DNA from: Anaerolineae bacterium
GTDB lineage: Bacteria > Chloroflexota > Anaerolineae > Aggregatilineales > UBA3940
Reading direction: 5' to 3'
Length of the DNA: 64,000 nt
Assembly (NCBI GenBank): GCA_016926255.1
Contig: JAFGOY010000031.1
Location: 1-64,000 of the forward strand
The notes under the pieces were generated by a model, which saw nothing but the letters and a program-made list of their open reading frames with translations, had not been told where the DNA came from and made no database searches. Every line of letters starts with the position of its first letter. Positions within the stretch are counted from its first letter, which is position 1. Positions 35,302-43,240 of this stretch are shown piece after piece. The translations under genes were made by a program, and so were the position numbers.

Positions 35302-36366
35302 ATGACTGAGAACCGTCAAAAAAGGAAACCCGGTTGGCTGAAACACTTCGGCCAGGGCCTGATGATCCTGATCGCCGTGCTGGTAATTGGTATCGCTGCC
35401 TATGCGACCATCGCCGATGCCCGCTCATATGCCGTCGAGATGCCGGAGGACAGCATCCTGGTCGATGTCGGCGGGCGGAACATCTACCTGCGGGGGATGG
35501 GCCTCGAAAATGACGGCCCGGCGGTCGTGCTGATCTGGGGATTCACCAACGGCCTGACGACCGACTCCGGCTGGTGGTCGGTGGCGCAGAGCGAACTGGC
35601 AAAGTCGATGCGCGTTTATACCTTTGACTATCCCGGCTTCGGGTGGAGCGACCGCGACCCGGCAGGCGTAACGCACAGCAGCGCGGCGGACGATCTGCAT
35701 GCGGCGCTGGTGGCATTGGGCGAAGACGAGGTGATACTCGTCGCGCAGGCAACCGGATCGAATACGACGATCTTTTATGCGGATCGCTACCCGGTGGAGG
35801 GGATCATCTGGATCGATCCCGACTGCCTGCACCCGGAAGTCATTGGCTTTTATGAGATCAACATGTCCGATCCGGTGATTGCGCTGATGAAGGGCCTGTT
35901 TTTGCTGGGAGGCAGCCGCCTGTACGATGATACGCTGGTTGCGAGTAAAGAAGCGTGGGCGCTGGGCAGGCTCGATGGGCAGAGCGAATCCCTGATGGAT
36001 TGGGACACCTACAACGCGGTTGCGATGCATCGCGGCACGCGCCGGGAAGGACTGGCGCGGTGGGAATTTTACTCGGCGTATACCGACGATCTCCACGCGG
36101 CGGCGGCCCTGCTGCCACTCGATAGTGACATTCCGCTCACGATCATCCGCTCGGATATGCTGCGTATCCAGGGTCTCGACAATCCCGAACGCGCCGAACT
36201 CAACGCCTGGCGCGGGCCGCTCATGATCGGGTGGTTCGAGGAGATGGCGGCCAACTCGGAGAACGGTCGGGTCGTCTTCATCAAAGACAGCGACCACATC
36301 CCGATGATCGACCAGCCGGACGAGTTCATCGCGGTGGTGGAGGATTTCGTCGCCGGGGTCAGGTAG
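35302..36366 (+). CDS. Alpha/beta-hydrolase-fold protein lacking the nucleophile
   Basis: A 354-residue protein with one N-terminal membrane anchor (LMILIAVLVIGIAAYATIAD) and an alpha/beta-hydrolase fold: VVLIWGFTNGLTTDSGWWSV in the oxyanion region, VYTFDYPGFGWSDRDP, and DSDHIPMIDQPDEF at the histidine end. The nucleophile elbow, normally G-x-S-x-G, reads LVAQATGSNTTIFYA; the Ser position is Ala. It is therefore probably not a classical esterase. The ATG at 35302 follows GGGAATAAAG; a TTG 15 bases upstream is possible. It could bind a ligand without hydrolysing it. Confidence 0.75.
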   Translation: MTENRQKRKPGWLKHFGQGLMILIAVLVIGIAAYATIADARSYAVEMPEDSILVDVGGRNIYLRGMGLENDGPAVVLIWGFTNGLTTDSGWWSVAQSELAKSMRVYTFDYPGFGWSDRDPAGVTHSSAADDLHAALVALGEDEVILVAQATGSNTTIFYADRYPVEGIIWIDPDCLHPEVIGFYEINMSDPVIALMKGLFLLGGSRLYDDTLVASKEAWALGRLDGQSESLMDWDTYNAVAMHRGTRREGLARWEFYSAYTDDLHAAAALLPLDSDIPLTIIRSDMLRIQGLDNPERAELNAWRGPLMIGWFEEMAANSENGRVVFIKDSDHIPMIDQPDEFIAVVEDFVAGVR

Positions 36367-36419
36367 GGTTGCGCCGCAGTCTGAAGTAAGTATAAATGGA
36401 TATGGGATTACGGGATATC

Positions 36420-36506
36420 GTTGATCGGGCTGTGCCCGATCAACTTGGATAAAGTTTTGATCAAACTTTTTCAAAAGTTTGCGGGGTTTAAGGGGCAGGG
36501 CCCCTT
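36420..36506. repeat. Intergenic hairpin cluster
   Basis: A perfect 11 bp stem GTTGATCGGGC-TGT-GCCCGATCAAC (36420-36444), then an AAAGTTTTGATCAAACTTTT region, then a perfect stem AAGGGGC / GCCCCTT (36490-36506). The order suggests one composite palindromic element inserted between the hydrolase-like gene and the next gene. Confidence 0.6.
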
Positions 36507-36538
36507 ATCGCCACGCGGTTTCAAATGGAGCAAACACA

Positions 36539-37864
36539 ATGACCGATCAGCAGGCACACGACAGCAAGAAAGAACTCGACGAGATCATCCAGTCAGCGAA
36601 GGCGCTGGGTGTCGAGATGGACGAAGAAGAAGCAATTCAGTGGTTGACCACGATAGCCGCCCAAAATACGGGGGACGCCGACGTCTCGATCGACGTCAAG
36701 AGCGGCGTATTCGCCCACCGGGTGGTGCTCCTCGACTTCGATCCCTCCGACCTGGAGCGGGTTCGCCGGGTGGCGTCGATTGTCGAGATCGAGGATCGCC
36801 CCAACGTCGAGACGGCCATCTCCCTTTCGGGCAGTTCGGCCCAATCCTACGTCCAGACCTTCCCCGGCGACTTCGACTATTTCGAGCGGGTCAACATCAA
36901 AGCCGCAACGAAAGAAGAAGCCTGCGCCATCCTCGCCGACGTCATCCGCGACAAGGCGATGGATGCAGCACGCGGCCCCGGCTACCAGTTGATCGAAGTG
37001 CGCTTTGGCTCGTTCCGGCACCAGGTGATCCGGGGCGAGAAGACCCTCGAACCCGGCTCCTCGATCCAGTGGTCGCCCGCCGAAATCGAGGATGGGCATT
37101 TCGAGGTCCTTCTCCCCGATGGCAGCAGCCTGACCATCGACCTGGACTACGCCGCCCAGGACCCCGGCTGGTGCAAGCTCGACTGGGTGCTGGTCGATCC
37201 GGGGCAGCCCCGCGCGGTCAAAGCCAGTAACATGCTCGACGTGACCTGGGAAGCCCCCAATGGCACGATCACCCCGCTCGATGGCTTCATCGATCCCTAT
37301 TATCAGGAAGTCTACCTCGACGCCGAATCGATCCCGCTGTTCAGCAAAATATCCAAGCAGATCGAACCCGATGCGCTCCACACCTATGTCGTGGCGCTTG
37401 AAAAAGAGATTACGAAGTACACACGGGGCGATCACCCGAACTATGGAAAGGCGGCCAAGCGGATGTACAATGTGTTCCGCCTGACCGGTCGCTATGAAGA
37501 GGCCGCCTACATCCGCGAGCTGTTTGACGAGCCTGCCGCGCTTCTTTATCAGGTCGCCGCGCTGCTCGACGGCCTGATCGACCTGGGCGGCGACCCGTCG
37601 GCTATCGACCGGGGCACGCTGACCCGGCAGATCGACGACCTGATCCGCGATATTTCCGAGGTGGCCGAGGGGCCATCCGAGACCGGGCTGATCATGTCGC
37701 TGCTGCGCATCCGCGACGACATCACCGGCCTGCGCGACATGGGCGACGATTGGGCAACCACGCTCGTCCAGATGCAGGACGACATCGGCGAGATGGTCAA
37801 TACCTATTTCAAGGAGCAGCTCTACGGCATTCCCATCGTCGCCGAGTACCTTGATAACCTTTAG
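36539..37864 (+). CDS. Hypothetical protein with nucleotidyltransferase-like motif
   Basis: A 441-residue soluble protein that was not recognised. Residues about 98-118 read ISLSGSSAQSYVQTFPGDFD, which fits the nucleotidyltransferase-superfamily pattern hydrophobic-G-S-(9 to 13 residues)-D-h-D. A later SLTIDLDYA strand could supply the third acidic residue. The C-terminal half is helical (KEITKYTRGDHPNYGKAAKR and RLTGRYEEAAYIRELFD). No signal peptide or membrane helix. The next gene, a DEDD exonuclease, starts 22 bp downstream and is likely co-transcribed. The nucleotidyltransferase idea is inference only. The start was chosen for GGAG upstream; the upstream in-frame extension overlaps a repeat. 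Confidence 0.55.
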   Translation: MTDQQAHDSKKELDEIIQSAKALGVEMDEEEAIQWLTTIAAQNTGDADVSIDVKSGVFAHRVVLLDFDPSDLERVRRVASIVEIEDRPNVETAISLSGSSAQSYVQTFPGDFDYFERVNIKAATKEEACAILADVIRDKAMDAARGPGYQLIEVRFGSFRHQVIRGEKTLEPGSSIQWSPAEIEDGHFEVLLPDGSSLTIDLDYAAQDPGWCKLDWVLVDPGQPRAVKASNMLDVTWEAPNGTITPLDGFIDPYYQEVYLDAESIPLFSKISKQIEPDALHTYVVALEKEITKYTRGDHPNYGKAAKRMYNVFRLTGRYEEAAYIRELFDEPAALLYQVAALLDGLIDLGGDPSAIDRGTLTRQIDDLIRDISEVAEGPSETGLIMSLLRIRDDITGLRDMGDDWATTLVQMQDDIGEMVNTYFKEQLYGIPIVAEYLDNL

Positions 37865-37886
37865 ATAACGATTGTAGTAAGGAACC

Positions 37887-38444
37887 ATGACCAAAGAAAT
37901 TTACATCAGCACCGATATCGAAGCCGACGGGCCGATCCCCGGACCGTATTCGATGTTAAGCTTTGCCTCCGCCGCCTATCTACCCGATAAAACGCTGCTG
38001 GGAACTTTCGCCGCCAATCTTGAAACACTGCCGGAGGCCGTGCCCGATCCGAAAGTGATGGACTGGTGGAAGGAACACCCTGAAGCGTGGGAAGCCTGCC
38101 GCGTCGATCCGCGCCCGCCGGAAATCGTGATGCAAAACTATGTCGACTGGGTCGACAATCTGCCGGGAAAACCAGTCTTCGTCGGCTACCCGGCGGCCTA
38201 CGATTTCATGTTCGTCTACTGGTACATGATCCGTTTTGTGGGCCGCAGTCCCTTTGCGCATTCGGCGCTGGATATCAAGACGCTGGCGATGGCCGTCATG
38301 AAGACCCCCTACCGCAAATCGACCAAGCGCCATATGCCCGACGAGTGGTTCGAAGGCTTTCCCCATACCCATAACGCGCTCGACGATTCCACCGGGCAGG
38401 GTATCCTGTTCTGCAATATCCTCGCTGCGCTCCGCGAAACATAG
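37887..38444 (+). CDS. DEDD-type 3'-5' exonuclease-like protein
   Basis: A 185-residue RNase-H-like (DnaQ-type) nuclease domain alone. Exo I is [12 protein letters not shown] (Asp and Glu near residues 9-11), exo II is in [16 protein letters not shown] with Asp near 107, and exo III is [11 protein letters not shown] near 167 with His and Asp, which makes it a DEDDh member. Stand-alone proteins of this type act in RNA turnover or DNA proofreading; the substrate is unknown. It follows the nucleotidyltransferase-like gene closely and is followed by a terminator. AAGGA precedes the ATG. Confidence 0.8.
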   Translation: MTKEIYISTDIEADGPIPGPYSMLSFASAAYLPDKTLLGTFAANLETLPEAVPDPKVMDWWKEHPEAWEACRVDPRPPEIVMQNYVDWVDNLPGKPVFVGYPAAYDFMFVYWYMIRFVGRSPFAHSALDIKTLAMAVMKTPYRKSTKRHMPDEWFEGFPHTHNALDDSTGQGILFCNILAALRET

Positions 38445-38470
38445 AATCTTCCCGGCTTGCGAATACAAAA

Positions 38471-38500
38471 AAGAGGCGCTCTCCGAAGAGTGCCTCTTTT
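38471..38500 (+). terminator. Rho-independent terminator after the exonuclease gene
   Basis: Stem AAGAGGCGCTCT / AGAGTGCCTCTT (one G-T pair) with CCGA loop and T run. It may also serve the convergent gene at 38532, since the A run on the left reads as T on the minus strand. Confidence 0.85.
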
Positions 38501-38531
38501 CCGTTGATTATATAATTGCTGGCAGATGAAA

Positions 38532-38951
38532 TTAGAACTTACTGTGGTTGCGGATGGCAAGCGCGGCCACGCCAACAAATGCCACTGCCCCTCCGGCCAT
38601 CCCCAGCCATACCGAGAATGGATATCCCTCGCCGACGGGGAAGACAGCCATATAAGCACAAACGCCGGTGATGGCCAGAAAGCTGAATGTAAAGCCCAGC
38701 AGGAGCCAGCCGACATAGCCGTTGTCGCCAAATTTCGAAGGATTAATAAGTGCCAGGATCAGGCCGCCCAGCACTGTAGAAGCCAGCCCGAACTTGACCC
38801 ATCCGGCGGGGTTCAAGAAGTTCAGCGAGTCTGCGTCAACCATCGATAATGGCTGCCACAGCATCAATGCGGCAATCAGTGCAATAACAGCTCCGGCCAG
38901 AGTCAAAGCTCGGAGGGGATACTGCTTTTTTTGTCTTTCTTGTACGGTCAT
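38532..38951 (-). CDS. Hypothetical four-helix membrane protein
   Basis: A 139-residue membrane protein with about four helices (residues 13-34, 50-70, 78-102, 113-133). A polar outer loop MVDADSLNFLNPAG follows helix one. Not recognised. Short and hydrophobic, it has AGGATG-type ribosome site upstream of the ATG. It stands alone, convergent with the exonuclease gene. Confidence 0.6.
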   Translation of the reverse strand: MTVQERQKKQYPLRALTLAGAVIALIAALMLWQPLSMVDADSLNFLNPAGWVKFGLASTVLGGLILALINPSKFGDNGYVGWLLLGFTFSFLAITGVCAYMAVFPVGEGYPFSVWLGMAGGAVAFVGVAALAIRNHSKF

Positions 38952-39308
38952 CTTTCATCCTTTCATGGGGTCATCCAGGGCTATCAGCGCACAGTCGATG
39001 CAAAGGGTTGGGAATGTGGGCTGAACACTCGACATTATAGTGGATTTTTCGTGCCAAGTAAAGGAAATAGTTGGAATAATCAACTTATTATCCAAAAACC
39101 TTATGGATTTTTTCCGTTTTGCAGGGTGATCGGGTTGTACTGAGGCCGCTCACGCACGCATGTGGCGAAGTGTTATCAGGCATTTCTCCGATTTTAAAGT
39201 CAACCACTTTGTCGATTTCGATCCCATCAGCCCAGTCGAAGCGGCTGGCGAAATCAGGACTTTCACTGTACTCTCTGGTTCCGGCTGTGCTGGCGGTTTT
39301 TCCCCCCC
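38952..39308. other. Gap without a recognised gene
   Basis: No gene, RNA or clear repeat was found in this stretch. Open frames present are short and have compositions that look accidental. Confidence 0.5.
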
Positions 39309-39336
39309 TTTCCGAAACCCGAAATCCTGCTATACT
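39309..39336 (+). promoter_or_regulatory. Putative promoter of polyphosphate glucokinase gene
   Basis: TTTCCG (39309-39314), 16 bp spacer, TATACT followed by G (39331-39336). The -10 box is good; the -35 is weak and of the same TTTCC type seen in the kinase cluster. Confidence 0.4.
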
Positions 39337-39375
39337 GTTGACGTGGCAGCCAGCCAGTTCTAAAGAGGGAAAAAC

Positions 39376-40107
39376 ATGGAGATTCTCGGCGTCGATATCG
39401 GGGGATCAGGGATCAAGGGGGCACCGGTCGATACGTCTACCGGAACACTTGTCACATCCCGGTTTCGAATCCCCACTCCCGCTCAATCAAAACCCAAACC
39501 GATTGCCCGCGTCGTCCGGCAGATCGTCGATCATTTCGAATGGGAAGGGCCGGTCGGGATTGGTTATCCCGGCGTGGTGCAGAATGGGTTCACCCGCACG
39601 GCAACCAATCTACATAACAAGTGGATCGACCTGGACGCTTCCGGGCTGTTCTCGGAGCAGATTGGACTGCCGGTAACATTGATCAACGATGCCGATGCCG
39701 CCGGTATCGCGGAAATGGCATTCGGCGCGGGGAAAAGCGAACCTGGCACGGTGATCGTCGTCACCGTCGGCACAGGGATCGGCACGGCGGTCTTTTCGCA
39801 TGGGGTGCTGGTGCCCAACACCGAACTGGGGCAGATGGACCTGCGGGGCAAGCGGGCCGAAGTCCGCACTTCTGACGCTGCCCGCCAGCAGGAGAAACTC
39901 TCCTGGAAGAAATGGGCCACTCGCTTCGACGAGTATCTTGGGATGCTTGAAATGCTGTTCGCCCCCGATCTGTTCATCGTTGGAGGCGGGGTCTGCAAAA
40001 AAGCCGACCGCTTCATCCCGTATCTGACGGTCAATGCCAGGGTAGTCCCGGCCAGACTGAGTAACGAGGCCGGGATCATCGGCGCGGCGATGGTTGCTCT
40101 TCCGTAG
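39376..40107 (+). CDS. ppgK: Polyphosphate glucokinase (ROK family)
   Basis: A 243-residue ROK-family sugar kinase of the polyphosphate-glucokinase type, which phosphorylates glucose to glucose-6-phosphate with polyphosphate (often also ATP). The N-terminal phosphate loop is LGVDIGGSGIKGAPVDT, followed by VGIGYPGVVQNGFTRTATNL, NDADAAGIAEMAFGAGK and VVTVGTGIGTAVF. The polyphosphate-type segment NTELGQMDLRGKRAEVRTSD is present, and the usual zinc-binding Cys cluster of ATP-only ROK kinases is missing. Cytoplasmic, first step of glycolysis. AGAGGGA precedes the ATG. Confidence 0.9.
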   Translation: MEILGVDIGGSGIKGAPVDTSTGTLVTSRFRIPTPAQSKPKPIARVVRQIVDHFEWEGPVGIGYPGVVQNGFTRTATNLHNKWIDLDASGLFSEQIGLPVTLINDADAAGIAEMAFGAGKSEPGTVIVVTVGTGIGTAVFSHGVLVPNTELGQMDLRGKRAEVRTSDAARQQEKLSWKKWATRFDEYLGMLEMLFAPDLFIVGGGVCKKADRFIPYLTVNARVVPARLSNEAGIIGAAMVALP

Positions 40108-40265
40108 GGCCTGTTCGGTTAGATTTTAGTGGTTGTCAGGAAATAATGCCGCATTTTCCAAATACAGGAAGCGCGGTACTGTAAAACAACATGAATAGGT
40201 TGGTTTACGCCTCCTCCCCGGTTCTTCTTCGTCAAGACTCGACTCCCTTTACCATGTAAGAGGAT

Positions 40266-40331
40266 GGCAATATGTGCTGCCGTTTTCGGCTGCTATGCAT
40301 ATTGCCGGGTGAATTGATCTACCGATTCACC
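40266..40331 (+). promoter_or_regulatory. Two-hairpin structured leader upstream of the GT39-like gene
   Basis: A nested stem GGCAATATG / CATATTGCC (40266-40306) with an inner GCCG-TTTT-CGGC, followed at once by GGTGAAT / ATTCACC (40308-40331). No T run follows, so it is not a simple terminator. About 110 bp separates it from the GTG start at 40443. It may be an RNA leader element; no known riboswitch class was recognised. The rest of 40108-40442 shows nothing else. Confidence 0.4.
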
Positions 40332-40442
40332 TGGGGGGTGAGAGCAGAACCGCCTGAGAATCAAAAGACAAACTTATATTTTTGCTGTTCCTGAGATTCT
40401 TTCCCGGCGAACAATCGCCTGGACTTAAGCAGGAGATGCCAG

Positions 40443-43010
40443 GTGACCCGGCATAAGCGTCTTCGTTTGTTTCCCACTATTTGCATTCTCGCCATTCTGC
40501 TGATCGCCGCTGCGCTGCGCGTCTATCATTTCAATGAGTGGCCGCCGGGCCTGTCCTTCGACGAGGCGACCAACGCCATCGATGCCTACCGCTTCGTCCG
40601 GACGGGCGTGATGCCCCTCTACCTGATCGTCGGGACGGGCCGCGCCGAGCCGCTGCACCGGGTGCTTGTCGCCGCTTCGATGGCGCTGATCGGCCCGACA
40701 GCCTTCGGTGCCCGGATCGTCTCTTTCTTCGCCGGGGTGCTCGGAGTCGCCGCCGCCTACCGCGCCGGGCGGCACTTCGCACCAAAGGGGTCACCCGCCC
40801 GCCGCTGGGTGGGCCTGATCGCCGCCGGGACGCTTGCGGTCATGGTCGGCCCGATCCACCTGAGCCGTGTCGCCTACCGGGGCATCGTCATGATCGCCCC
40901 CGCGCTGCTCTTCTTCGATGCGATCGTCGCCGCCTGCTCAACCGGCAAACGCCGGGCGTTCGTTCTCGCCGGGTTGTGGCTGGGAATCAGCCTGCTCAGC
41001 TATACCGCCGCCCTTGCACTGATCCCGCTGGCTGGACTTGCACTGCTTGTTTATCTGATCGGTGGGCCGACCGACCGTCGCGGCAGGGGATCGAAATCGA
41101 TGGTCGCCAAAACCTCGGTAGCCAAGACCTGGCTCGACGTGCTCGCCTTTGGGCTGATCGCGCTGATTGTCTTCAGCCCAATCATCGTCCGTATGATCGT
41201 CCAACCGGCAACCTATGACCGGGTCAGCGAATTGCAAGAGGACGACGCCGAGGAGTCGACCGGCATAGGAGATATCGTCACGCAGGTCGGGAAAACCTGG
41301 CGCAGCATCTACGACAAGGGCGATATCAACCCGCAGTACAACATCGCCCGGTCGCCGCTGCTGCCGGTCAAACCGCTCTACTGGCTGGCCCTGATCGGGA
41401 TCGCCGCCTGTTTGCTCCAGCCGCGCCGGTTGGCAGGCTGGCTGACCCTGGGCATGACTTTCCTGTCACTGTTCCCGGTTGCAATGTCCGGCGAAATCCC
41501 GCACGGGCTGCGCTCGACGGGATTGTTCGTCGCGCTGCCGCTGCTCGTCGCGGCCAGCAGTGGAATTGCGCTCTGGCTCGCAGAGAAAATTCATGCGCCG
41601 CGTGTTGTCGGGTGGGCGTGGGGCCTGATCGCCGCCGCCGCGCTGACCTTCGGCGGGGTCACCGCCGCCCGGACACTCGTCGACTACTTCACTTCGGATG
41701 TCCGCTGGGGCAGTCAGGGCGAACTCTCGGCCTTTAGCTGGTTCTTCGAGACCCGCAGCCGGTCGATAGCCGACGCCATCCAGGAATACGACGGCGTGAC
41801 CTACGTGCCGCTCCAGTTGGTCGCGCACCCATCGCTTCGAACCTTCACCCTTGCCAGCCATCCACAGGTGACCACCTACACGCAGGTTTACGGCGCCGAC
41901 GGGCCAATCGATCTGCCCGCCGGGCGCTTCCTGATCCCCCCCGAACTTGCCGATTCCGGGACGTATGCCGCCTTTCTCCCCGATGGCCGGATCGTGCTGC
42001 TGCCCCGCTTCGACGATGCGATGCTGTTCGATCTGAGCATGGCGCGGGCGGCCAGCTCGATACTGCTCGTCGATCCCTACGGTGAGATGGCCGCCACCGT
42101 CTTCGATTACCCGGTCGATGCCGAGTCCTTCCGCGTCGAAACGCCCATCGCCCACCCGGTCGATGTCATCTTCGACAACCGCTTGCGGCTGGTCGGCTGG
42201 GCCGGGCCGGAGTCGATTGGCGGGGAGCAGGACACCATCGACGTGACTTATTATTTCACCATCGGAGCGGACAAACGCCGCGATCTCTATCTTGCCACCC
42301 AGTTGTGGGGGCCGGACTACGCGGGATTGTCGGCCAGCACCTACGAACTGCTGCTCACCTGGCTCTACCCACCCGACCGCTGGCAGCCGGGTGATATCGT
42401 CCCGGTCGAGATCGGGATGCCGCGCCCGGACGAACTGGACTGGGGAAGCTACCCGCTGGCGGTCGGCCTGCGCGACTATCACTTCGAGCCGGTGCAGGCT
42501 TATGATCTGCAGGGCACACCGTTCGAAGAGATGGTCATCATTGGGCTTCTCAAGGTCGAACACCCGGCGGTCGATCCGCCGGTGTCGCTGCGCGCCGCTG
42601 ACCTTGAAGTCGAGAACAGTCTCCGGTTGTACGGCTACACGCTCACCGCCCCCGACGGCGCGGTGGTCGAGACGCTGGAACCGGGCCAGTCGATTGTCCT
42701 GACCCTCTACTGGGAGACGCTCGCCCCGGTCAGCGCCGACTATACGGTTTTCGTCCATTTGCAGGACAGCACCGGGGAGATGGTCGGCGGCAGCGACGTC
42801 CGCCCTGAAGATGGTCGCTACCCGACCCAGGTCTGGTCGGTGGGCGAGATCATCCCCACCGTTCACCGGCTGGCGCTGCCCGCCGGGGCCACTGGCCCGT
42901 ATGAGGTTTACGCCGGACTTTACACCTGGCCCGATCTCACCCGCGCGGCCCTCACCCAGAACGGCGAACCCGTCCCCGATGGTCGCGCCCTGATCGCTAC
43001 CCTGCGCTGA
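40443..43010 (+). CDS. GT39-like membrane glycosyltransferase with C-terminal soluble domain
   Basis: An 855-residue membrane protein. The first about 420 residues hold roughly nine to ten helices and the GT-C (PMT/ArnT, family 39-like) motif LSFDEATNAIDAYRFV, with the catalytic Asp-Glu near residues 40-41 in the first outer loop. The C-terminal about 430 residues are soluble and beta-rich (VIFDNRLRLVGWAGPES; ENSLRLYGYTLTAPDGAVVE; VLTLYWETLAPVSADYTVFV), a pattern often seen after GT39-like modules. Likely transfers a sugar from a lipid carrier to surface protein or glycan outside the membrane. GTG start with AGGAG upstream. A structured leader lies upstream. Confidence 0.8.
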   Translation: MTRHKRLRLFPTICILAILLIAAALRVYHFNEWPPGLSFDEATNAIDAYRFVRTGVMPLYLIVGTGRAEPLHRVLVAASMALIGPTAFGARIVSFFAGVLGVAAAYRAGRHFAPKGSPARRWVGLIAAGTLAVMVGPIHLSRVAYRGIVMIAPALLFFDAIVAACSTGKRRAFVLAGLWLGISLLSYTAALALIPLAGLALLVYLIGGPTDRRGRGSKSMVAKTSVAKTWLDVLAFGLIALIVFSPIIVRMIVQPATYDRVSELQEDDAEESTGIGDIVTQVGKTWRSIYDKGDINPQYNIARSPLLPVKPLYWLALIGIAACLLQPRRLAGWLTLGMTFLSLFPVAMSGEIPHGLRSTGLFVALPLLVAASSGIALWLAEKIHAPRVVGWAWGLIAAAALTFGGVTAARTLVDYFTSDVRWGSQGELSAFSWFFETRSRSIADAIQEYDGVTYVPLQLVAHPSLRTFTLASHPQVTTYTQVYGADGPIDLPAGRFLIPPELADSGTYAAFLPDGRIVLLPRFDDAMLFDLSMARAASSILLVDPYGEMAATVFDYPVDAESFRVETPIAHPVDVIFDNRLRLVGWAGPESIGGEQDTIDVTYYFTIGADKRRDLYLATQLWGPDYAGLSASTYELLLTWLYPPDRWQPGDIVPVEIGMPRPDELDWGSYPLAVGLRDYHFEPVQAYDLQGTPFEEMVIIGLLKVEHPAVDPPVSLRAADLEVENSLRLYGYTLTAPDGAVVETLEPGQSIVLTLYWETLAPVSADYTVFVHLQDSTGEMVGGSDVRPEDGRYPTQVWSVGEIIPTVHRLALPAGATGPYEVYAGLYTWPDLTRAALTQNGEPVPDGRALIATLR

Positions 43011-43036
43011 TTCGATCCGTCCCCACATTTTTATCT

Positions 43037-43084
43037 GCCCCCTGAAAGGGGGAAGTGGCGGGCGCAGCCCGGCGAAGGGGGTGG
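43037..43084 (+). repeat. Two-hairpin intergenic element, copy 1
   Basis: CCCCCTGAAAGGGGG, linker AAG, imperfect second stem TGGCGGGC-GCA-GCCCGGCGA, then AGGGGG. Same layout as copies at 43117, 44735, 46489 and 60182. Confidence 0.65.
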
Positions 43085-43116
43085 ATCGTCACGCGCAAAT
43101 CACAGGACATTTGATC

Positions 43117-43164
43117 GCCCCCAGGGCTGGGGGAGATGTCCGACGCATGTCGGACAGAGGGGGA
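43117..43164 (+). repeat. Two-hairpin intergenic element, copy 2
   Basis: First stem CCCCCAG / CTGGGGG, linker AGA, perfect second stem TGTCCGAC-GCAT-GTCGGACA, then GAGGGGG. It ends just before the promoter of the TIR-FGE gene. Confidence 0.7.
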
Positions 43165-43166
43165 CG

Positions 43167-43195
43167 TTTGCCCTTTCCCCTGCCCGCTCTATAAT
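43167..43195 (+). promoter_or_regulatory. Putative promoter of the TIR-FGE gene
   Basis: TTTGCC (43167-43172), 17 bp spacer, TATAAT (43190-43195). The -10 is perfect and the -35 weak. The ATG follows at 43241. Confidence 0.5.
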
Positions 43196-43240
43196 AATCA
43201 GCGAGACATCACTCGATTCAAACCAGCCGGGATTGATCCG

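Noticed and set aside
39455-39480. A tRNA T-arm-like string (GGTTTCGAATCCCC)
   Set aside because: It is inside ppgK coding sequence and no acceptor stem or anticodon arm could be placed around it.
39119-39676. A plus-strand frame running into the polyphosphate glucokinase gene
   Set aside because: It overlaps ppgK in another frame and shows no protein-like pattern; ppgK has strong motifs and its own ribosome site.
41466-43028. A 520-residue minus-strand frame opposite the GT39-like gene
   Set aside because: High GC makes long antisense frames; no domain, no membrane pattern and no ribosome site, while the plus strand has the catalytic motif.
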